Of a stretch of 64,000 bases of DNA, positions 57,417 through 64,000 are shown in pieces. The position numbers and the translations under genes are program-made. Every line of letters starts with the position of its first letter. Within the stretch, counting starts at the first letter, position 1. Below the pieces are notes generated by a model. That model did no database searches. It was given only the letters and a program-made list of their open reading frames with translations, and was not told the origin of the DNA. This stretch comes from Bacteroidetes oral taxon 274 str. F0058 (lineage in GTDB: Bacteria; Bacteroidota; Bacteroidia; Bacteroidales; Paludibacteraceae), in contig GG774889.1 in NCBI GenBank assembly GCA_000163695.1, positions 607,975 through 671,974 on the forward strand, given 5' to 3'.

Positions 57417-60400
57417 TTATTGCATACTGGATGCTAATATGGTATAGTATCTCTGGAATATCTCGGCTATGCTCTCGGTCTTCGGGCTCTTGTTGTCGTT
57501 GGCGATGTATACACAGCGTTGCAGTACGCCCAAATTCTGCCTCAGGGTAAGCTCAGGCGATACGTAGCTCTGTTTTTTTATTGGCAGAGACAATACGTAA
57601 TCCAGATTCTGGCGGCAGCTTTCTACTATCTTACCCAATACATAGTCGCCTTGCTTTTGGTCGCCTATTTTGTAATAGGTCTCGGCAAAGATAAGAGTAG
57701 CGTAGTCGTAGTGGAGCAGTTTTTCGGGTATCTCTTTAGCGGCTTTTGCCAATACGGCTTTTGCCCTGACGGTATCGCCATCTAATGCCAGATTGTAGGC
57801 AAGATTACCGAACGACTGACGTAAAGTCTTGCACATACGGGTGTTGGTCTCGTCGAGGTAGATGTTTTTACCCGTTAGGTTGTAGCGAAACTTATTCATC
57901 ATATTGTCGTACATAGCGTCGTTGTTCGGAGTACAGTTCTTCTTGACCGGAACAAACCTGTATGCCAAACCCTCGCATTGCGAATATTCGTCGATAGACT
58001 TGGTCGGGTAGAAGTCATTGCCGACTGATATGCAGAAGTATAGCGGGCGACTCCAATCGTTGTTTTTCAATATGTTGAGTACTGCCAGATCGCCTTTCGA
58101 TAGAGTCTGCTGTGTTATCTTCAACGAAATCGTATCCACTATATTGTCGTAATCTTGCGGAGCGACTACGCCTGCTTCTATTACCTTCTGTTTGTCGACG
58201 GGGAACGTCAGAGTGGAGGCGAGCAGGACGGAGTATTTGTCTATCGTCAGATTTTTATCACGTAGCAGTTCGAATGCTTTGGCGGCATCGAGTTTGCCTC
58301 CGAAAGCCGGGTGGTCGTGCACGATTGTTATATCGAGCGAATTCTTCTGATATTCGTCCGGTGTGAAGTCTATCGGCAGAGGAGCTCCGTCGTAATACGG
58401 TCGCTTCATCTGGTCTATGTACCATTCCGTAGGGATATACGATAGGTTGCAAGTACGGATGTCGTCTCTTACACCCTCTACTTCTTGGCTGTACCAGAGC
58501 GGGAATGTGTCGTTGTCTCCGTTACAGAAGAGGATGGCGTTTTTCTTGCAGGAGTTAAGGTAGTTGTAAGCCGTATCTCTGCACACATAACGTCCCGAAC
58601 GGTCGTGGTCGTCCCAGTTCTGAGCTGCCATAAGTACGGGGATACCCATCGATAATACGAAAGCCAGCGGTACGGATATCGACTCCGATAGCCGCAACCG
58701 TTGTAAACCCTTTGCCAAAGCAAGCATACCGAAACCTATCCATATACAGAAGGCATAGAACGAACCTGCATACGAGTAATCGCGTTCGCGGGGTTGATAT
58801 GGTGTCTGGTTGACATACAGCACTATGGCGATACCTGTCATAAAGAACAGTACAAATGTAAGCCAAAACTGCTGTTTGCCTTTCTGTGCTTTGGATAATT
58901 GCCATATAATACCTAATATGCCCAGTATAAGCGGCAAGAAGAAGTAACGGTTGTGTCCCTTGTTGTTTTTCAGATAATCAGGCAATTTGCTTTGGTCTCC
59001 GTACAGAGCATTGTCTATAAACGGTATACCCGAAATCCATTGACCTGCATCTATTTCACCGTTGTTCGATTGTATGTCGTTTTGTCTGCCGACGAAATTC
59101 CACATAAAATATCGCCAGTACATAAAATTGAGCTGATAGGAGAAGAAGAATTTGAGATTTTCGCCCATAGTGGGGACAATAAACTCTTGCATCTGCCCGC
59201 ATTGGTCGGCTTTTATGCGTCTTCCTTTGAAGTCTGTCCACTGTTTGTAGGCGGCTACGTGATACGGTACTCGCGAAAACATCCTCGGGAAAAGCATTTT
59301 TCCGTTGGAGACGTATTCTACGCCTTTCTGTGCCTTGCCTACGTCTACGTACTCGTCTTTGGCGTTGCCGTCGCTTTTGTGGCGGAGTACATACTCGGTG
59401 TTACCGTATTTTATTTTTACCGTACAGCGTCCTGTGCCGTCTGCTTCGTATTCCATAGGCGAGGCAAATGTTTCGCCGTATAGTAGTGGAGCAGAGCCGT
59501 ATTGTTCGCGGTTGAGGTACGATTGCAGAGAAAAGACATCTTCTGGCGAGTTCTGGTCCATAGGCGTATTGGCAGCCGAACGTACCATTATCAGAGCATA
59601 AGAGGAGTATCCGACAACCATTACCAATATGGATAGTGTTATGGTATTGAACCATTTATAATTCCATTCTTTTTTGTAGAATAGCAGAGCCACTCCTGCT
59701 GCTATTATTAGCAGATCGAACCATATTCCGCTGCCGAGGAAAGGTATTCCGAGCATTATCAGCAAAAGCGAGAACGATATTTTTATCCTTATCGCATTGG
59801 TAGTTTTGTGTGTCTCGTAGATAGTCCATACAAAAAGTCCAGCCACACACACAATATATATCAGTAAACCCGTATTGAACGGCATACTCAATTTATTGAC
59901 AAAAAACAGCTCGAATACGCCTGCTACCTTGGTAAAACCCGGTATCAGTCCGTAAAGTACGAAGAGCAGTATTACAAACGAAGCTACGAGAGCTTTGAGT
60001 ACGCCTTTCCAATCGACTTTCTTCGTTTTCTTGAAGTAATAGACCAACACTATTGCAGGTATTGCCAACAGATTGAGCAGGTGTACTCCGACCGACAGCC
60101 CCATCAGATAGGCTATGAATACTATCCAGCGTGTGCCTCTGCCGAGGTCTTCGGCGTCTTCCCAACGAAGAATACACCAAAATACTATTGCCGTGAAAAA
60201 CGACGAAAACGCATATACTTCACCCTCTACTGCCGAGAACCAAAAAGTATCCGAGAATGTGTAAGCCAGTGCACCTACGACACCTGCCCCGAGTATAGCT
60301 CCCATATTGAGCATCGAGAAGTCGTTTTCGTCTTTAACGACGATTTTTCGGGCTAGATGTGTGATAGTCCAGAATAGGAACAGTATGGTGGCTGCACTGC

Positions 60401-60653
60401 ACAGGGCAGAGAAAGAGTTTATAACCTTGGCTACGTGCGTAGGGTCTGAGGTAAAAGCAGCTAAAACCCTGCCCACAAGCATAAAAAACGGAGCTCCGGG
60501 AGGATGTCCTACCTCGAGTTTGTCGGCAGAGGCTATGAACTCGCCACAATCCCAAAAGGGAACACTTGGTTCTACGGTCAATAGATAAGTAACGGCAGCA
60601 ACGACAAATACCGCCAAACCCGTAATCATTTCGTACAAACGGAATCTTTTCAT
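57417..60653 (-). CDS. DUF2723 (GT117) membrane protein, putative glycosyltransferase
   Basis: A 1078-residue inner-membrane protein. The N-terminal half starts ITGLAVFVVAAVTYLLTVEP and has about a dozen membrane helices; the first extracytoplasmic loop contains FWDCGEFIASADKLEVGHPPGAPFF, matching the DUF2723 signature (D-C-GE...GHPPGAP). This family is assigned to GT117, related to PMT/ArnT C-class transferases that use polyprenyl-phosphate sugars. The C-terminal 400 residues are soluble, with CNGDNDTFPLWYSQE and tetratricopeptide-like helices (LASTLTFPVDKQKVIEAG, ARAVL in VRAKAVLAKAAKE). Known role in Bacteroidetes is consistent with protein O-glycosylation; I infer it from family membership only. 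The gene stands alone with a full promoter. Confidence 0.88.
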   Translation of the reverse strand: MKRFRLYEMITGLAVFVVAAVTYLLTVEPSVPFWDCGEFIASADKLEVGHPPGAPFFMLVGRVLAAFTSDPTHVAKVINSFSALCSAATILFLFWTITHLARKIVVKDENDFSMLNMGAILGAGVVGALAYTFSDTFWFSAVEGEVYAFSSFFTAIVFWCILRWEDAEDLGRGTRWIVFIAYLMGLSVGVHLLNLLAIPAIVLVYYFKKTKKVDWKGVLKALVASFVILLFVLYGLIPGFTKVAGVFELFFVNKLSMPFNTGLLIYIVCVAGLFVWTIYETHKTTNAIRIKISFSLLLIMLGIPFLGSGIWFDLLIIAAGVALLFYKKEWNYKWFNTITLSILVMVVGYSSYALIMVRSAANTPMDQNSPEDVFSLQSYLNREQYGSAPLLYGETFASPMEYEADGTGRCTVKIKYGNTEYVLRHKSDGNAKDEYVDVGKAQKGVEYVSNGKMLFPRMFSRVPYHVAAYKQWTDFKGRRIKADQCGQMQEFIVPTMGENLKFFFSYQLNFMYWRYFMWNFVGRQNDIQSNNGEIDAGQWISGIPFIDNALYGDQSKLPDYLKNNKGHNRYFFLPLILGILGIIWQLSKAQKGKQQFWLTFVLFFMTGIAIVLYVNQTPYQPRERDYSYAGSFYAFCIWIGFGMLALAKGLQRLRLSESISVPLAFVLSMGIPVLMAAQNWDDHDRSGRYVCRDTAYNYLNSCKKNAILFCNGDNDTFPLWYSQEVEGVRDDIRTCNLSYIPTEWYIDQMKRPYYDGAPLPIDFTPDEYQKNSLDITIVHDHPAFGGKLDAAKAFELLRDKNLTIDKYSVLLASTLTFPVDKQKVIEAGVVAPQDYDNIVDTISLKITQQTLSKGDLAVLNILKNNDWSRPLYFCISVGNDFYPTKSIDEYSQCEGLAYRFVPVKKNCTPNNDAMYDNMMNKFRYNLTGKNIYLDETNTRMCKTLRQSFGNLAYNLALDGDTVRAKAVLAKAAKEIPEKLLHYDYATLIFAETYYKIGDQKQGDYVLGKIVESCRQNLDYVLSLPIKKQSYVSPELTLRQNLGVLQRCVYIANDNKSPKTESIAEIFQRYYTILASSMQ

Positions 60654-60675
60654 ACCTTACAAAAAAAAATTTCTG

Positions 60676-60706
60676 CAAAATTACATTTTTTCGTAAGAAC
60701 GGCAAA
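60676..60706 (-). promoter_or_regulatory. Promoter of the DUF2723 gene
   Basis: Minus-strand TTTG (60703-60706), 19-base spacer, TAATTTTG (60676-60683): the full Bacteroidetes consensus 23 bases before the ATG. Confidence 0.85.
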
Positions 60707-60865
60707 TTAATTGTCAATAAATTACTATGCACCACAATTAATAGAACCGCTTTACTGCGGTTTTGGCTGAGGTACCCGAGAAAATATTCAAAAAACTGCG
60801 AATGTCGGATTCGTTATGTGATAAAATGTTTTTGGCATAGAGGGAGCGATTTCGATAAAATATCT

Positions 60866-60873
60866 TAACTTTG
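60866..60873 (+). promoter_or_regulatory. -7 box of the orphan ABC ATPase gene
   Basis: TAACTTTG matches TAnnTTTG and leaves only about 17 bases before the GTG start, so the leader is very short. Confidence 0.5.
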
Positions 60874-60890
60874 CACCAAATTTTATAGCA

Positions 60891-61532
60891 GTGCAAAAGA
60901 TAGTTTTATCCGATATTTTACCCGAGATATTTGCAGGTAGCAGCCTACAATCGGATGTCTGGCAGACAGACGTAGAGTTCGATAAAGGACGCAAATATCT
61001 CGTACAGGCAGACTCGGGCAAGGGTAAGTCTTCGCTTTTCGGCTATGTGTATGGCTATCGGAGCGATTTCGAGGGAAAGATATTTTTCGATACGACAGAT
61101 ATTGTCGCTATCGATGATAAACATTGGGATTCTATAAGGAAGCACTCGTTGAGTATTCTTTTTCAGGATTTAAAGATATTTCCCGAACTTACTGCGTGGG
61201 AAAATATTCAGTTGAAAAACAAACTGACACATCATAAGTCCGACAGCGATATTCGTCGTCTGTTGAATCGTCTCGAGATTGCCGATAAAGCCGACAAACT
61301 ATGCGAGAAGTTATCGTGGGGACAGCAGCAGCGTGTGGCTATCGTACGTGCCGTCTGCCAGCCGTTTGACTTTATTCTGCTCGACGAACCCATCAGCCAT
61401 ATTGATGACAGAATGGCAGCTGTTGTTGCCGACATCATTACCGAAGAGGCAGACAGGCAAAAGGCGGGTGTCGTAGTGTCTTCTATCGGCAAATCACTTC
61501 CACTGCGATATGATACGACTCTAAATTTATAA
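60891..61532 (+). CDS. Orphan ABC transporter ATP-binding protein (LolD/FtsE-like)
   Basis: A 213-residue nucleotide-binding subunit starting at GTG 60891. Walker A is ADSGKGKSSL, in which the first Gly of GxxGxGKS is replaced by Ala. The Q-loop is ILFQDLKIFPELTAWENI, the ABC signature LSWGQQQRVAI and Walker B FILLDEPISHIDD with the catalytic Glu. The tail is a D-loop and a shorter C-terminal helix, with the H-loop His absent (VVVSSIGKSLPL where a His is usual). No permease gene follows: the next gene encodes SlyD. It resembles the LolD/MacB class of exporters that use a separate permease. Its partner must be elsewhere, or the protein has another role. Confidence 0.82.
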   Translation: MQKIVLSDILPEIFAGSSLQSDVWQTDVEFDKGRKYLVQADSGKGKSSLFGYVYGYRSDFEGKIFFDTTDIVAIDDKHWDSIRKHSLSILFQDLKIFPELTAWENIQLKNKLTHHKSDSDIRRLLNRLEIADKADKLCEKLSWGQQQRVAIVRAVCQPFDFILLDEPISHIDDRMAAVVADIITEEADRQKAGVVVSSIGKSLPLRYDTTLNL

Positions 61533-61570
61533 TTCACAAATAATCAAAATTAATAATTAAAAAAAAGCTT

Positions 61571-62131
61571 ATGCAGATATCTAATAATAAATTGGTAACT
61601 ATCGAATATAAGTTGTACGTAAAAAATAATGACGGCTCACTCGAGCTAATGGAGGAGACCTCCTCGGAGGCTCCACTCAAATATATTCACGGAGCGGGTA
61701 TGATGTTGCCTAAGTTCGAAGAGGCTCTCGACGGCAGGAATGTCGGCGACAGCTTCGAGTTTTCTATCGACAGCCACGATGCCTACGGCGAACGGAGCGA
61801 TGATAACATCATCGATTTGCCGATGGATGTCTTCACCACCGACGGCAATCTCGACACGGAACGTTTCTTCAAGGGAGCGATAGTGCCGCTTGTAGATGCT
61901 AACGGCGACAGGATAAATGCAGAGATAGTATCGATAGGCGAAACCGAGGTGAAGGTCGATTTGAATCACCCTCTGGCAGGCGAAGACCTTGTATTCAAGG
62001 TCAGAGTGCTCGATGCACACACCCCGACCGAAGAGGAGCTGCATTCGATGTCGTCGTGCAGCGGCTGTGGCGGCGGTTGTCATCACGAAGAGAGCGACTG
62101 CGGCGGCTGTAGCGGCTGTGGCGGTCATTGA
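61571..62131 (+). CDS. slyD: SlyD-type FKBP peptidyl-prolyl isomerase with metal-binding tail
   Basis: A 186-residue cytoplasmic prolyl isomerase and folding helper. The FKBP part has YIHGAGMMLPKFEEALDGRNVGD and the insert-in-flap domain (about residues 70-130, DVFTTDGNLDTERFF) that gives SlyD its chaperone activity. The last 25 residues are Cys/His/Gly-rich (SCSGCGGGCHHEESDCGGC and SGCGGH), as in SlyD proteins that bind nickel or zinc; the exact metal is not inferable. It is followed by aroC after 21 bases. Confidence 0.92.
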   Translation: MQISNNKLVTIEYKLYVKNNDGSLELMEETSSEAPLKYIHGAGMMLPKFEEALDGRNVGDSFEFSIDSHDAYGERSDDNIIDLPMDVFTTDGNLDTERFFKGAIVPLVDANGDRINAEIVSIGETEVKVDLNHPLAGEDLVFKVRVLDAHTPTEEELHSMSSCSGCGGGCHHEESDCGGCSGCGGH

Positions 62132-62152
62132 AAGACAGACGGCAGTGGATAT

Positions 62153-63214
62153 ATGAGTAATACTTTCGGTAAAAAACTCACTCTTACTACGTTCGGCTCA
62201 TCGCACGGTGAGGCTGTCGGCGGAGTTGTCGACGGGTTTCCTCGTGGGATTGCTATCGATTTCGACAAAGTAAGACGGGAGACCGCAAGGAGGAAGACGG
62301 GCGTCCTGCCCTTCTCGTCTCAACGTAACGAAGATGACGAAGCCGTCTTTATCTCAGGTATCGAATGCGGTGTATCGACGGGTTTCCCGATAGCTTTTTT
62401 CATAAAAAACACAAATGCCCGTAGCGGCGATTACGACAAGATAAGGGAGGTCTTCCGCCCATCGCATTCCGATTTTACGTATCATAAGAAGTACGGTATC
62501 ACCGATTTTGCGGGAGGTATGCGTGCATCGGGTCGCGAGACCGTGTCGTGGGTAGTAGCAGGCAGCCTTGCCAAGCAGGCTCTCGAGGAGCAAGGCATAG
62601 AGATAGCGTCTTACGTCAGGCAGATAGGTACTGTTGTCGATAAGGCAGTCTATCGGCAGGCGGATATACGCCGTATCGAACACAATCCTTTACCGACACC
62701 CGACAGCAACGTCGCCGACAAGATGCTCGAAGAGCTCGAAGCAGCACAGAGAGACGGCGATAGCCTCGGCGGAGTGGTGTGTTGTGTGGTGAGCGGTGTA
62801 CCTGCCGGCAGGGTAGGCAATCCGATTTTCGACAAACTGTCGTCGCGGCTTGCGGCGGCTATGCTTACAATACCTTCAGCTAAGGGATTCGACTATGGCG
62901 ACGGTTTCGAGCTGGCAGCGATGCGCGGGTCGGAAGCTAACGATATTTTTACCAATCGTGGCGGCTTCGTACGTACGGCAACCAACCATAGCGGTGGTAT
63001 ACAGGGCGGTATATCCAATGGCGAAGATATAACGTTTCGTGTGGCATTCAAGCCCGTACCGAGTATCGGCAGACCGCAACAGACCGTAGATATACACGGA
63101 GCAGAGCGTACCATCGAGATACGCGGGCGGCACGATGTGTGCATAGTGCCTCGTGTATTGCCTGTGGTGGAGGCTTTGGCGGCATTGGTTGTCTTAGATA
63201 TGATGCAATGTTAG
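62153..63214 (+). CDS. aroC: Chorismate synthase
   Basis: A 353-residue flavin-dependent enzyme making chorismate, the last step of the shikimate pathway. Signatures: FGSSHGEAVGGVVDGFPRG at the start, GDYDKIREVFRPSHSDFTYHKKYG, ASGRETVSWVVAGSLAK, and IQGGISNGEDITFRV plus RHDVCIVPRVLPVVEALAALV at the C-terminus. It overlaps the start of the next gene by seven bases. aroB is 17 kb away in the same window. Confidence 0.96.
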   Translation: MSNTFGKKLTLTTFGSSHGEAVGGVVDGFPRGIAIDFDKVRRETARRKTGVLPFSSQRNEDDEAVFISGIECGVSTGFPIAFFIKNTNARSGDYDKIREVFRPSHSDFTYHKKYGITDFAGGMRASGRETVSWVVAGSLAKQALEEQGIEIASYVRQIGTVVDKAVYRQADIRRIEHNPLPTPDSNVADKMLEELEAAQRDGDSLGGVVCCVVSGVPAGRVGNPIFDKLSSRLAAAMLTIPSAKGFDYGDGFELAAMRGSEANDIFTNRGGFVRTATNHSGGIQGGISNGEDITFRVAFKPVPSIGRPQQTVDIHGAERTIEIRGRHDVCIVPRVLPVVEALAALVVLDMMQC

Positions 63215-63651
63215 AGTTTTTGCTTGATTATGGTTATTATGGGTTGTTTCTGGTGGCGTTTTTGGCAGCTACCGTTCTTCCCTTCTCGTCGGAGTTTGCC
63301 TTTGGTGGCTGTCTGGCGGCGGGAATGAACCCTGTCTTGTGTATCGTGGCGGCTACTTTGGGCAATTTTGGAGGCGGACTTACGTCGTACTATCTCGGCT
63401 ATCTGGGCAAAATAGAGTGGGTCGAAAAATATTTCAGAGTCAAACGCGAAAAGATAGAGAAAACACAGCAATGGCTCAACAACAAGGGAGCATTTATGGC
63501 TTTTTTCAGCTTCGTACCCTTCGTCGGTGACCTGATACCGCTGGCTCTGGGTTTTATGCGTGCCTCGGTATCTAAGACCGTGGTAAGTCTCTTTCTGGGC
63601 AAACTTGTGCGATTTATCGTTACTGCATTTATCTGGTATTCGGTGTTGTGA
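63208..63651 (+). CDS. YqaA-family (SNARE-associated / DedA-like) membrane protein
   Basis: A 147-residue protein starting MLEFLLDYGYYGLFLVAFLAATVLPF. The ATG at 63208 lies inside the aroC end (7-base overlap); the frame is open further upstream but is not needed. It has four hydrophobic segments and the family motifs SSEFAFGGCLAAG, GNFGGGLTSYYLGYLG and FMAFFSFVPFVGDLIPLALGFMRAS (in parts: FSFVPFVGDLIPLALG). Members are DedA-related, with a role in envelope homeostasis or lipid transport suggested for relatives. Substrate unknown. Confidence 0.87.
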   Translation: MLEFLLDYGYYGLFLVAFLAATVLPFSSEFAFGGCLAAGMNPVLCIVAATLGNFGGGLTSYYLGYLGKIEWVEKYFRVKREKIEKTQQWLNNKGAFMAFFSFVPFVGDLIPLALGFMRASVSKTVVSLFLGKLVRFIVTAFIWYSVL

Positions 63652-63706
63652 GTATCGTGGCGTTTAATTGTTTAAACGTTGTGGAGCGTGTAAACGTAAT
63701 AATCTT

Positions 63707-63724
63707 AGGTTCAAGATAACTTTA
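63707..63724. repeat. 18-base copy of the sequence at the end of the IS transposase
   Basis: AGGTTCAAGATAACTTTA, identical to 63778-63795 and 53 bases before it. It lies in the non-coding DNA between the YqaA-like gene and the transposase stop. It could be a relic of an earlier insertion of the same element. Confidence 0.85.
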
Positions 63725-63777
63725 CGAAAGAATTATTCTTTGCAAGTCATTTTGAACTATCATATTGATTAATAATA

Positions 63778-63795
63778 AGGTTCAAGATAACTTTA
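63778..63795. repeat. 18-base repeat overlapping the transposase 3' end
   Basis: Identical to 63707-63724. The transposase stop (63782-63784) is inside it, so it sits at or near the IS terminus. Confidence 0.8.
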
Positions 63796-64000
63796 AGGGG
63801 TGATTTCTGAAATTTTTGAGCAAAGTTAGGTATAAATTTTGATTTCTGTAATTGTATCTAAACTCACACTCCTTAATATGTAGGTAAAATGTATGCCTGT
63901 GCACACCTCTGAACTTTGCCAATCGTACTTTACAAAGCCCCCAAAAGTTCTCTATTCCATTGATATGGTTATGTCCCAAAGCAAATTCATTTTCTCCATG
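63782..64000 (-). CDS. IS1595-family transposase, C-terminal end, 3' partial at window edge
   Basis: The frame is open through the window end on the minus strand, so only the last 72 residues are present. They include GHNHINGIENFWGLCKVRLAKF, RGVHRHTFYLHIKECEFRYNYR and NQNLYLTLLKNF, the C-terminal signature of IS1595/ISXO2-type DDE transposases (HxNxxENFWxxxK, RFNxR). The conserved ENFW Glu is the last catalytic acid. The remainder of the element lies outside the window. It is the only insertion sequence I can see in the 64 kb. Confidence 0.8.
   Translation of the reverse strand, partial: HGENEFALGHNHINGIENFWGLCKVRLAKFRGVHRHTFYLHIKECEFRYNYRNQNLYLTLLKNFRNHPLKLS

Noticed and set aside
60891..61532. 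FtsE of the FtsEX division complex
   Set aside because: No ftsX gene follows, the P-loop is degenerate, and the protein lies near slyD-aroC rather than near division genes; the generic ABC label is safer.

Overview
The window comes from a chromosome of a Bacteroidetes bacterium, most likely order Bacteroidales. Four things point there. Promoter boxes of the Bacteroidetes type (TAnnTTTG, in the best cases with TTG 18-19 bases upstream) recur in front of genes. Most genes lack a Shine-Dalgarno sequence. The type IX secretion regulator PorX and a secreted protease with a type IX sorting tail are present. The tryptophanase, DUF2723/GT117 membrane protein and FtsQ-FtsA-FtsZ block are typical of the group, and the tryptophanase strongly resembles the Porphyromonas form as I remember it. 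Coding density is high and almost all genes are housekeeping. I see no CRISPR array, rRNA operon or prophage.

Layout. 1-5.6 kb: end of an M3 peptidase, a secreted subtilase with a type IX tail, and an OmpA-family protein. 5.7-8.5 kb: divergent lipoamide dehydrogenase and tryptophanase. 8.7-11.9 kb: a small DNA-binding-like protein, a lone M6-propeptide-like secreted protein, SufE, MeaB, a periplasmic FKBP and tRNA-Thr(CGT). 11.9-14.4 kb: a phosphate permease operon (DUF47, PiT) carrying an orphan NfnA-like flavoprotein subunit. 14.7-22.1 kb: a TetR-controlled RND efflux operon with a PII-like and a TonB-C protein at its end. 22.5-27.4 kb: dnaB, a foreign-looking acyltransferase flanked by duplicated host DNA, and an OPT-family transporter. 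27.7-30.2 kb: a copper ATPase with a metallochaperone domain fused at its C-terminus. 30.4-33.6 kb: a four-gene methyltransferase / dehydratase / thioesterase / ketosynthase operon resembling part of an aryl-polyene or flexirubin-type pathway. 33.6-38.7 kb: rmlA, rmlC, a TPR protein, an Ig-like lipoprotein and OxyR. 38.8-39.1 kb: tRNA-Gly, tRNA-Leu(CAG) and tRNA-Leu(GAG). 39.2-44.8 kb: trpS, a secreted alpha/beta hydrolase, lysS and aroB. 44.8-49.0 kb: the folE-nadA-dtd-rsgA-histidine kinase operon. 49.1-53.2 kb: porX, a thioredoxin-like protein, a DUF4349 lipoprotein and rsmG. 53.4-57.2 kb: ftsQ, ftsA, ftsZ and a lipoprotein. 57.4-60.7 kb: the GT117 protein. 60.9-63.7 kb: an orphan ABC ATPase, slyD, aroC and a YqaA-like membrane protein. 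63.8-64 kb: the 3' end of an IS1595-type transposase.

The genes suggest an amino-acid- and peptide-using anaerobe: secreted and cytoplasmic peptidases, an oligopeptide transporter, indole-forming tryptophanase and methylmalonyl-CoA metabolism (MeaB). It has peroxide sensing (OxyR) and type IX protein export controlled by PorX. A histidine kinase 6 kb from porX has the look of the PorY family and is a candidate partner.

The most unusual locus is 24.05-25.47 kb. The whole dnaB-OPT spacer and the first 63 bases of the OPT gene are present twice, flanking an acyltransferase gene that has a strong Shine-Dalgarno sequence unlike its neighbours. The upstream copy continues as an OPT fragment carrying an internal deletion that maps to a 9-base repeat. 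This looks like a scar of integration by homologous recombination followed by decay. All functions are assigned from motifs and remembered family features; no database search was run.
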